The position numbers and the translations under genes are program-made. From Reyranella sp. (GTDB taxonomy: Bacteria > Pseudomonadota > Alphaproteobacteria > Reyranellales > Reyranellaceae): a stretch of DNA of 5,237 nt. The notes beneath the pieces were generated by a model. The model made no database searches and was not told where the DNA came from. It saw only the letters and a list, made by a program, of their open reading frames with translations. The DNA is taken from NCBI GenBank assembly GCA_016780605.1, contig JADHLS010000475.1, forward strand, positions 1 through 5,237, written 5' to 3'. This document shows positions 1-5,237 of this stretch, piece after piece (positions within the stretch are counted from its first letter, which is position 1; each line of letters opens with the position of its first letter).

Positions 1-2228
1 AGCGTAAGATAGGCGTTGTTGGCGTCGTAGCTGAGGCTCGACAGCAGAAAGGGATAGAGCTCATTGACCGAGGAGAAGGTGCCTGAAAGACCGCCCGCGG
101 CGCTCACGATCCTGTAGGTGGTCCGCGGCGCGTAGGTGGTGCCGGGCTGGGCAGAGACGAAGACCGGGCCGCCCTGCAGGTTTGCCGTGCCGCCGACATT
201 GATCAGGTCGCTCTGCCCGGAGGCGTTGGCCTCGACCATGTAGCTCGCCGGGGAACCGTGGATGTAGTTGCCGGCGATCGACAGGGTGCCGATCGAGTTG
301 CCGGGCGCCACGATGCCGCCGTTCAAGACGTTGCCGACGATGGTGCCCGCGCCGGTAAGCAGGCCGCCGTTCAGCACGTTGGACGACAGCGTGCCGTTCA
401 CCACCAGGGTCCCGCTGTTCGCCACCGTGCCGCCGGGATTGGCATAGCTGCCGCCGGGCGCCAACGCGAAGGTGCCGCCCGGAAGGATGCTGAGCGGCCC
501 CACCATCGATCCCGACAGCGTCAGCGTGCCGCCGCTCACCGAGGTGCCGCCGGTATAGGTGTTGGTGCCGGCGAGCGTGAGCGAACCGCCGGCCAGGGTC
601 AGGCTGCCGCCCGCGACGTTGTAGGCGCCGCCGGCATCGGCGATGTTGCCGGTGTAGGTGCCGCTGCCGTTGGTGATGGTAAGGTTCTGGGGCCCGAGAT
701 AGATCGTGCCCGAGCCTGCCAGCGACTGGACGGCGACCGGCTGCCAGGCGCGCGATATGTCGAAGATGCCGTTGTTGGTCACGCCCGATGACTGGGCGAT
801 GCTGCCCGGCCCCGAGATCAGGAGTGTTCCGCCGGGGTTGATCAGGGTCGGTCCCGTATAGGTGTTGACGGCGCTGAGCTGGGCGTTGCCGCCCGAGTTG
901 ATGATGACGCCCCCCGGCCCGGAGATCACGCCGGCAAGACCCAGCATGACGTTGCTGCCGCCGATGATCAGCGGCCCGTCCGCCGTGGTGACGAGCGGCT
1001 GGGTCGTCACGAAGTACGGCGTCCAGGAAAGCAGCCCGTCGCTCAGGTCGTACAGCACCGAATTCTGCATGAAGAAGCCGATGCCCAGCGTCATGTTGGC
1101 GTAAGTGTGTTGGGTGTTGCGGCTGTAGACACCGGAGTCCGTCAAGGTCATCGACGATGTCGGCAGGGCGACGATGGGATTGCCCTTCGCATCCACGCCG
1201 ACGACGATCAGGGTATTGCCGGCCGTGCCACCGCTCAGATTCTGGTTGATGCCGAGATTCACCGTGCCGGTGTCCAGCAGGGCGGACGTCGTGACCGTGC
1301 CGCCGTTCAGCGTGGCGTTGATGCGGATGCTGTCCTGCACCGAGCCGGGATTGCCCGAGACCGGGAAGTACTCGCCGCGCGCGGTTCGCATGGCGCCCAC
1401 CAGGCCCGGATTGTTGGCGGGCAAGCCGACCGGCATGAACTGTCCCAGTACCGCGGGCGTCAATCCCAGCGACACGCAGGGACTGCAGAGCTGCACCTGC
1501 TGGCCGCCCACCGTCACGCTGCTGTTGCCGCTCCTCGGCGTATTGACGATCGAACTGCCCGCATTGGTGGGGTTCGCCTGGCCGTTGGCCGACAAGACGT
1601 AACCCTGCGCTGCCATGCCCGGAATCACCGCCTGGCCCAGGATGCCGCCGGCGAGGTACGTGGCCGATGTCGACGTGTCCAGGGAGGACGTGAAGTTGCC
1701 GGCGCCGAACGTGCCGTACCACGTGTCACCCATCGGCGCCCTGGTGTGGTCGTCGAAGTAGCGCGGGAAATAGATCGTGTTTCCCTTGGCGTCGGTGCCT
1801 TGATAGAGGGCGTTGACCTGGAACCCGGCACCCGAGGAAAGCGACGCAACGGGCGTCGTGAGATTGCCCGACTGATAGAACGTCAGGAGCGGCACCTGCA
1901 CGATGTTGCCCGTATAGAAAGGCTGCGAGTCGCCCAGGTATTTGTAGGCGACGCCGGTCGGCAGTCCGGGCGTTGTCGGCGCATTGTTGCTGGTCGGCGC
2001 ATTGGCAAAGCCCGCCCACCAGGCCGAGTGGTAGGCGGCGTTGAACAGGGTCGAGCCGGTGTCGAACAGGTAGGGCTTGCCCGGCGACCCGTTGATCCCG
2101 ACGTAGATGCCGAGGCGCGTGTTGTCCAAGGCGTATTGCAGCGGAATCTGGACCTGCGCCCGCCCCGGCGCGGCCTGCATCAACACCGCCAGGGCCAACA
2201 GTGCCGCTAACTGCTTGCGTCTCCTCAG
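1..2228 (-). CDS. Autotransporter with N-terminal pepsin-like aspartic peptidase passenger (partial, C-terminus beyond left edge)
   Basis: The frame is open without a stop from 2228 to position 1, giving 742 residues. Residues 1-24 form a signal peptide (RRRK, then a Leu/Ala-rich core, ending PGRA|QVQ). Residues about 25-406 look like a two-lobed aspartic peptidase: YLFDTGST with D56, a flap-like Y97-LGDS then T106-G-N, AGGILGQ at 193-199, ALLDTGTV with D319, and IGFFMQNSVLYDLSDG (383-398) ending in SWTPYF. The rest is Gly/Asn/Thr-rich beta-helix with NTYTGG-type repeats at 455 and 556, then the usual autotransporter junction (GAGTIVGN, APGNSIGTL at 641, YRIVSAAGG at 705). The translocator barrel should follow off the left edge. 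Predicted role: outer-membrane display or release of a peptidase, with substrate unknown. The start is uncertain: the signal peptide begins at CTG 2228, and an ATG at 2268 is one base out of frame. Codon use is GC-rich like the regulator upstream. Autotransporter assignment is strong; active peptidase is inference from motifs. Confidence 0.88.
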   Translation of the reverse strand, partial: MRRRKQLAALLALAVLMQAAPGRAQVQIPLQYALDNTRLGIYVGINGSPGKPYLFDTGSTLFNAAYHSAWWAGFANAPTSNNAPTTPGLPTGVAYKYLGDSQPFYTGNIVQVPLLTFYQSGNLTTPVASLSSGAGFQVNALYQGTDAKGNTIYFPRYFDDHTRAPMGDTWYGTFGAGNFTSSLDTSTSATYLAGGILGQAVIPGMAAQGYVLSANGQANPTNAGSSIVNTPRSGNSSVTVGGQQVQLCSPCVSLGLTPAVLGQFMPVGLPANNPGLVGAMRTARGEYFPVSGNPGSVQDSIRINATLNGGTVTTSALLDTGTVNLGINQNLSGGTAGNTLIVVGVDAKGNPIVALPTSSMTLTDSGVYSRNTQHTYANMTLGIGFFMQNSVLYDLSDGLLSWTPYFVTTQPLVTTADGPLIIGGSNVMLGLAGVISGPGGVIINSGGNAQLSAVNTYTGPTLINPGGTLLISGPGSIAQSSGVTNNGIFDISRAWQPVAVQSLAGSGTIYLGPQNLTITNGSGTYTGNIADAGGAYNVAGGSLTLAGGSLTLAGTNTYTGGTSVSGGTLTLSGSMVGPLSILPGGTFALAPGGSYANPGGTVANSGTLVVNGTLSSNVLNGGLLTGAGTIVGNVLNGGIVAPGNSIGTLSIAGNYIHGSPASYMVEANASGQSDLINVGGTANLQGGPVFVSAQPGTTYAPRTTYRIVSAAGGLSGTFSSVNELYPFLLSSLSYDANNAYLT
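510..563 (-). repeat. Passenger-associated beta-helix repeat, copy 2
   Basis: Residues 556-573 read NTYTGGTSVSGGTLTLSG, a near-perfect match to the same repeat form as the copy at 810-866. Just upstream in the protein, GGSLTLA occurs twice in tandem (about residues 540-553), which suggests local duplication of a beta-helix rung. Confidence 0.82.
810..866 (-). repeat. Passenger-associated beta-helix repeat, copy 1
   Basis: Residues 455-473 read NTYTGPTLINPGGTLLISG, the form of the autotransporter passenger repeat (N-x-Y-T-G-x-T-x-h-x-x-G-x-L-x-h). Such repeats build one turn of the passenger beta-helix. It begins about 50 residues after the peptidase-like domain ends and marks the change from peptidase to stalk. 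Confidence 0.75.
1011..2156 (-). other. Pepsin-like (A1-type) aspartic peptidase domain within the autotransporter
   Basis: Two DTG triads (D56-T-G-S and D319-T-G-T) are each preceded by hydrophobic residues, as in both lobes of pepsin-type enzymes. A segment Y97-L-G-D-S then T-G-N resembles the flap of nepenthesin-like members. ILG (196-198) fits the first-lobe hydrophobic-hydrophobic-Gly motif, and IGFF with YDLSDGLLSW (383-402) fits the C-terminal strands, where pepsins have a hydrophobic-hydrophobic-Gly then V-x-D-x-x-x. The two aspartates are 263 residues apart, more than in pepsin, so insertions are present. A CSPC pair (C248, C251) holds the only cysteines in the 742 residues. Two lobes in one chain argue against a retropepsin-type dimer. 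Confidence 0.72.
2157..2228 (-). other. Sec signal peptide of the autotransporter
   Basis: The 24 residues have a basic n-region (RRRKQ), a hydrophobic core (LAALLALAVLM) and a polar c-region ending P-G-R-A before Gln25. That is a textbook signal peptidase I site. It fixes the translation frame of the gene and shows that the N-terminus lies close to 2228 even though the start codon is non-standard. Confidence 0.8.
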
Positions 2229-2348
2229 CGAACTCCCCCACCCTCTTAATTAAGGCGGGAGTGTGCATATATTGCGTCTCTGGTGCAATTGGTTTGGAGT
2301 GCAAGGAGTTGCGGCTTTCAGCGCCCCCTGGAGGCCAAGGAGGAGCCC
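2229..2348 (-). promoter_or_regulatory. Spacer between regulator and autotransporter, with a GTGCAA direct repeat
   Basis: This is the only non-coding gap in the left block. On the plus strand GTGCAA occurs at 2283-2288 and again at 2299-2304, a 16-base period. OmpR/PhoB-type winged-helix proteins often bind direct repeats, so this could be an operator for the regulator encoded just upstream; that is inference. An AT-rich patch (TATATG on the minus strand, about 2266-2271) could be a -10 element, but no good -35 is seen 17 bases upstream. No terminator hairpin with a T run is visible, so read-through from the regulator is possible. Confidence 0.3.
2233..2239 (-). promoter_or_regulatory. Possible ribosome binding site for the autotransporter
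   Basis: The minus strand reads GGGGGAG, four bases before the CTG at 2228. It is the only purine-rich Shine-Dalgarno-like stretch correctly placed for the signal peptide. A second such stretch, GAGGAG, lies inside the first codons and is too far from any in-frame TTG or GTG to serve one well. The five-G run here is also where a single-base error would put the upstream ATG at 2268 in frame. Confidence 0.35.
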
Positions 2349-4098
2349 TCACCGCGCCTCGAAACAGGCCCGCCCTTCCAGCCTGAGCCCGCGCAGGATC
2401 GCCCGAAACCGGGCATGCCCCCGCAGCGGCCGCAGCGCCTGCGCCTGCAGCAACAGCGGAAAGGTGGCGAAGCGCTGGTTCTGCGCGTGTTCCAGACAGT
2501 CGAGCGCGTGCTCGACCCATTTTGGGTTGGATTGGCCGGCGACGGCGGACTGGAAGGCCGCGGCGGTCCACCGGCTGCGCCGCTCCAGCAGGCCGATCCA
2601 CTCGTCCATCGCCGCTTCCCATCCGCGCGTCCGCTCGGTGTCGGCCAGCTGGTCGGCCAGGTCGGGCCGCCGCTCCTCGAGCCTCAGCCAGGCCAGCCTC
2701 TCCCGCATGGCGTCGTCGCGCCGTCCGGCTTCGTCGAGCACCAGGATGCGCGACAGCAGCGCCCGCCAGCTCGGCCATCCGCGCCAGGTAGTCGAGGCAG
2801 CGATCGGCCTCGCCGCCGACCGAATGGATGAAGCCCAGCAGGTTCATCGCGTCGGCGCACGCGGCGTCGATGCGCAACGCCTGCTGCAGCACGTCGATCG
2901 CCTCGCCGTACTGCCCCAGCGTCCCCAGGAACTGGCCATAGGTGACCAGCGCATCGACCGAGCTGGGATTGAGCGCGACGGCGTGCGCCAGGTCGGCCTC
3001 GGCGCCCTCCCAGTCCCAGTCGACCTCCATCTTGATGTGGCCGAGCACGGTCCACGCCTCGTCGATCCTGTCGTCGAGGGCGAGCGCGCGCTCGGCCGAC
3101 TGGCGCGCCTTCGGCATCGCCTCCTCGATCGGCAGCGGCCGGCGGATCGCCGTCGAGCCCAGCAGCCTGTAGGTCGAGGCGAGCCCGGCATGGGCCAGCC
3201 CGTAGTCGGGATCGGCCGCCACCGCCTGCTCGAACAGCACCAGGGCGCGCATCGCCGGGACGGCGGCGTGCGCCCGCAGGCTGGCCCGCGCCTGGAGCTG
3301 CAGGAAGAAGGCCTCGGACGAGCGCGGATGATAGCTGTGCACGGGGTCGAGCGCCGACGATTGCAGCATCGACTGCGCGACCCATTGCGCGATCGCTTCC
3401 TGCAGGGCCGCGGCGCCGGCCCCGCCCTCGGCCTGCGCGAAGGTCTCAGCCTGCCGCGTGCGCCCGGTCGATATGTCGATCAGGCGCGCCGAGACCTTCA
3501 GGCGTTCGTCGTCGAGGTCGACCGAGCCTTCGAGCATCTGGTCGAGCTCGAGCGAGCGCGCCGCCGCGAGCGTGTCGGTGGCGGACGAGACCCGGTCGGC
3601 GGCGGCGACGGGAGCGACCGTCAGGCCGGGGATCGCCGACAGCATGTTGGTGAGGGCGTCGGCCATGCCGACCCCGAGCCAGGTGTCGCTCAGCGCCAGG
3701 CCGGCGGTCGAGAAGGGCCGCACCGCAAGGCGTCGCGACACGGGGACAGGGAGGGGCGGGCGCGCGGAGGCCTGTCGCTCCGCGCCCTCGGTGTTGGCCA
3801 TGACCTTGACGGGGACGGCCAGGCGATAGCCGACGCCGGGCACGGTCTCGATATGCGTCCCGCCGCCCATCGCCTTGCGCAGGGTCGACACGTGGACGGT
3901 CAAGGTCCGGTCCTCGACGACGATGTTGGGCCACAGCTTTGCCCGCATCGCCTCGTGCGTGACCAGGCTGCCGCGCGCTTCGGCCAACATCACCAGGATC
4001 TGCCAGGCCTTGCCGGGAACCGCCGTCTTCCCGCCATCGCGCGTCAGCGAACGCTCGGCCGGATCGAGAACGAAGGGTCCAAAGAGATAGATCGGCAC
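2349..4098 (-). pseudogene. Soluble CadC-like winged-helix regulator with TPR domain, reading frame interrupted once
   Basis: Probable DNA-binding transcriptional regulator. Residues 1-97 are an OmpR/PhoB-type winged helix: the N-terminal strands FGPFVLDPAERSL, the recognition-helix region RTLTVHVSTLRKAM (64-77) and the wing IETVPGVGYRL (83-93). Residues about 122-240 resemble the TolB-N/FlgO-like segment often linked to such heads (LAVRPF, then LEGSVDLDDERLKVSARLID). From about 262 on there are TPR helices, clearest at LGQYGEAIDVLQQALRIDA (394-412). No membrane segment separates head and TPRs, unlike CadC itself. After A445 the frame breaks; removing one base of the G run at 2762-2764 restores MAELA-ALLSRILVLDEAG and runs to TGA at 2349, 582 residues in all. 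The GTG start at 4098 has AAGGAAG six bases upstream. It lies upstream of the autotransporter on the same strand and is its likely regulator. The frameshift may be a real mutation or a sequencing error. Confidence 0.85.
2762..2764 (-). other. Apparent single-base insertion in the regulator gene
   Basis: The minus strand here reads GAGCTGGCGGGCGCTGCTG. Reading on in the original frame gives an Arg-rich sequence unlike TPRs. Dropping one G gives a continuous Leu/Ala/Glu-rich helical sequence (ALLSRILVLDEAGRRDD) that continues to 2349. The exact base cannot be fixed, but the break lies between about 2742 and 2775. Confidence 0.8.
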
Positions 4099-4104
4099 CC
4101 GCTT

Positions 4105-4111
4105 CTTCCTT
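4105..4111 (-). promoter_or_regulatory. Ribosome binding site of the regulator
   Basis: AAGGAAG on the minus strand lies six bases before the GTG at 4098. It supports that start over longer or shorter alternatives, and the winged-helix fold begins directly at residue 1. No convincing -35/-10 pair was found between this site and 4186. Confidence 0.7.
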
Positions 4112-4186
4112 GGCGACTTCTAGGGGCTGCGACAGGCGCACGCAATCTTGCTTACCTAACTGCAACTGGGGGCGAACTGGCGATCA

Positions 4187-4495
4187 CTATCCTTCGTTTG
4201 GCCAATTGCGCCCTTCGCATAACGCCTTGAAAGCCGAATTCACCAAGCTCGCACGTGCTTGAAGAAAATTTGCGAAATCGCGCTGGATCTTTTTCTGCCG
4301 GTCTTGCTCCGAGCTGATTTTTGTGTACCCGCCAACGTTCAATGCATCAAAAGGCACAACGTGGGTCTCCAACCTGGCACGCACCACATTCTCTCCCAGA
4401 TCAGCCTTGTCGATGCGCTCCGCGAGATATCGAATAGGTTCCTTTGCCGAGATATTTCTGTTGGTGCTCATGGTGATCAAGACACAGTTGTCCAA
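4187..4495 (-). pseudogene. C-terminal fragment resembling DUF262/DUF1524 (GmrSD-like) nuclease
   Basis: From TTG 4495 to TAG at 4187 there are 102 residues; the frame is open upstream to a TAG near 4551. The sequence LDNCVLITMSTNRNISAKEP, then a YLAERI motif, a LETHVVPFDAL segment and a closing FANFLQARASLVNSAFKAL, follows the pattern seen at the C-terminus of DUF262 proteins after their HNH (DUF1524) part: an Asn-Arg-x-Ile-x-x-Lys-x-Pro box, a His-x-x-Pro box, then an x-Phe-Leu-x-x-Arg-Ala helix. The DGQR-type nuclease core and HNH residues that full members carry are absent, so this is a remnant without its catalytic part. Full-length members act as modification-dependent or phage-defence nucleases. 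It ends 88 bases before the regulator start, in the same direction, but its base composition is clearly lower in GC. The family call is from memory of patterns and is moderate; a small independent protein is the alternative. Confidence 0.5.
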
Positions 4496-5051
4496 CCAAC
4501 GCTTTACGCGGATTATTCTTGATGGAATGGTCCCGTCAGTATCGGGGCTAAGCTATGTCAGTGCGAACGACTTTAATGATCCTTCGTTTCGTGATGCCCA
4601 CGCCGACTATTTATTGGGAGAGATCAGGGATCAGCTGCTTTTCTACTACTCGCAGGACGAGTTTGATCTCTTTCTACAGTTCTTCTCCCATCTAAGAGGA
4701 AAAAAGAAGTTTTCATATGATGAATTCATTGACGCATTTACGGATTTTATCGCTGATTGTACGGGCGGCAGTAAGCCTCTTCCCCAATTTTTCGAATCTG
4801 CTGACGGTTTTCTGCAGTTTTTGTATGAGCAGAACGTTGTTTGTTACATCGAAAGGGATGATGAAGACGAGCGCAGTGAACAGTTCATCCGCTGGTGCTT
4901 TCGCGAACGAACGCCATCCAATCTAGCCCCAAAAGTTCGAACTCACGTTGAGTATGAGATATTCTACGGGCTGACGAAGGCATTGAATGTTGGACGGGCG
5001 AATCCGGGTGCGAGAACTGGCAGCAGCCAGAACAGTAGGGACGGTGGCTAG
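4470..5051 (+). pseudogene. C-terminal fragment resembling P-loop ATPase of the Sll1717/FunZ type
   Basis: The frame reads from ATG 4470 to TAG 5051 (193 residues) and is open back to a GTG at 4323. Recognisable sequence starts near 4488 (LSNQRFTRIILDG) and continues through DFNDPSFRDAHADYLLGEI, a predicted helical RDQLLFYYSQDEFDLFLQFF block, FLQFLYEQNVVCYIE, QFIRWCFRERTPSNLAPKV and HVEYEIFYGLTKALNVGR. This resembles the C-terminal half of Sll1717/FunZ-like P-loop ATPases, found in accessory and defence regions. No Walker A (GxxxxGK[ST]) or Walker B is present in the fragment or in the open frame before it, so the ATPase core is missing. No convincing ribosome binding site precedes 4470. Everything before about 4488 reads as antisense of the minus-strand fragment at 4187-4495. 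The family call is moderate; that the N-terminus is missing follows from the absent P-loop if the family is right. Confidence 0.55.
4480..4500. other. Probable recombination junction between two gene fragments
   Basis: Recognisable minus-strand coding (LDNCVLIT) starts at about 4495 and recognisable plus-strand coding (LSNQRFTR) starts at about 4488. The two pieces face away from each other and both lack N-terminal parts. No insertion sequence, inverted repeat or target duplication is visible at the junction, so the mechanism is unknown. Confidence 0.45.
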
Positions 5052-5068
5052 GCTTCAAAGAAGACATA

Positions 5069-5237
5069 TTGGAACAGATCGTTGAAGAATACCTTGTTCA
5101 CAAGGGATACTTCGTCCAACACAACGTCAAGTTCTTGCCCCGCAAGGATCATCCGGAGTTCGTCCTCAATCAGGACTCCAACCACAGCGACATCGACGTG
5201 ATCGGATTTCATCCGAAGCTGGACAACGAGCGCAGAG
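5069..5237 (+). CDS. N-terminus of a restriction-endonuclease-like protein (partial, runs off right edge)
   Basis: The frame is open from about 5039 to the right edge. It reads WLGFKEDILEQIVEEYL, then HKGYFVQHNVKFLPRKDHPE, then DSNHSDIDVIGFHP. An amphipathic helix with conserved glutamates, a Gly-Tyr-Phe-Val strand and a Ser-Asp-Ile-Asp-Val-Ile box are what the start of a PD-(D/E)xK fold of the Mrr/NERD type looks like, where the Asp-x-Asp box holds a metal-binding acid. The downstream E-x-K motif would lie past 5237. The start is unclear: TTG 5069 has AAGAAG five bases upstream, yet the likely homologous sequence WLGFKEDI begins before it, and no ATG or GTG lies in frame after the TAG near 5036. 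It may have been cut at its own N-terminus by the same rearrangement, or be expressed through the preceding frame, which ends at 5051. Nuclease role is inference. Confidence 0.5.
   Translation, partial: MEQIVEEYLVHKGYFVQHNVKFLPRKDHPEFVLNQDSNHSDIDVIGFHPKLDNERR

Noticed and set aside
1..1000. Regular GGC/GCC-rich periodicity that could suggest a DNA repeat array or CRISPR
   Set aside because: No identical spaced repeats; the pattern comes from Gly-Gly-Thr codons of the beta-helix passenger.
61..1722. 553-residue minus-strand open frame
   Set aside because: Arg/His/Gly-rich with no domain pattern; it is a shadow of the autotransporter frame, which carries the signal peptide, DTG motifs and beta-helix repeats.
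2742..2775. Programmed ribosomal frameshift in the regulator
   Set aside because: No slippery heptamer, stop codon or clear downstream structure is seen at the site; a simple one-base insertion explains it better.
2684..3385. Minus-strand Arg/Ala/Gly-rich open frames inside the regulator (also 2844-3191 and 3446-4165)
   Set aside because: Out-of-frame reads of the TPR and winged-helix coding sequence.
3740..3800. Membrane segment expected of a CadC/ToxR-type protein
   Set aside because: The linker after the winged helix (residues about 100-122) is Pro/Arg/Ala-rich and not hydrophobic.
2263..4230. 655-residue plus-strand open frame and other long plus-strand frames at 258-791 and 1107-2210
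   Set aside because: Arg-rich antisense shadows of GC-rich minus-strand genes; no recognisable fold and no convincing ribosome binding sites.
4259..4522. 87-residue plus-strand open frame
   Set aside because: Antisense to the DUF262-like fragment and overlapping the ATPase fragment; no pattern of its own.
4885..5067. 60-residue minus-strand open frame
   Set aside because: Antisense to the well-patterned ATPase C-terminus.

Overview
The window looks like chromosomal DNA of a GC-rich proteobacterium, probably an alphaproteobacterium of the Rhizobiales/Rhodospirillales kind. This rests on the very high GC of the left four fifths, the autotransporter with beta-helix repeats, and the soluble winged-helix/TPR regulator. 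No taxonomic marker gene is present, so the assignment is inference.

Left block (about 1-4100, all on the minus strand). A soluble OmpR/CadC-type winged-helix regulator with C-terminal TPRs (4098 to 2349) lies upstream of a large secreted protein (about 2228 down to and beyond the left edge). The secreted protein has a signal peptide, then a region with every landmark of a two-lobed pepsin-like aspartic peptidase: two DTG catalytic triads, a flap-like segment, both hydrophobic-hydrophobic-Gly motifs and a C-terminal strand block. Autotransporter-type beta-helix repeats and the start of the autotransporter junction follow. The outer-membrane barrel should lie beyond position 1. A peptidase-armed autotransporter paired with a dedicated regulator is the most interesting content here.

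Both genes have reading-frame oddities. The regulator needs one base removed near 2762-2764 to stay in frame. The autotransporter has no ATG, GTG or TTG at a sensible place before its signal peptide, which instead begins at CTG or needs one base removed from a five-base G run. Because the regulator's original frame stays open through the wrong frame of the autotransporter, naive gene calling gives a false 790-residue chimera (4098 to 1726) and misses the true autotransporter frame.

Right block (about 4130-5237). Base composition drops abruptly towards AT. Three incomplete genes of types common in defence or restriction islands lie here: a minus-strand C-terminal piece resembling DUF262/DUF1524 (GmrSD-like) nucleases, a plus-strand C-terminal piece resembling P-loop ATPases of the Sll1717/FunZ type, and the N-terminal start of a plus-strand restriction-endonuclease-like protein that runs off the right edge. 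The first two abut head to head near 4480-4500, each lacking its N-terminal part. That points to a recombination scar at the edge of a decayed or rearranged island. The family names in this block come from recognised sequence patterns, not from a search.
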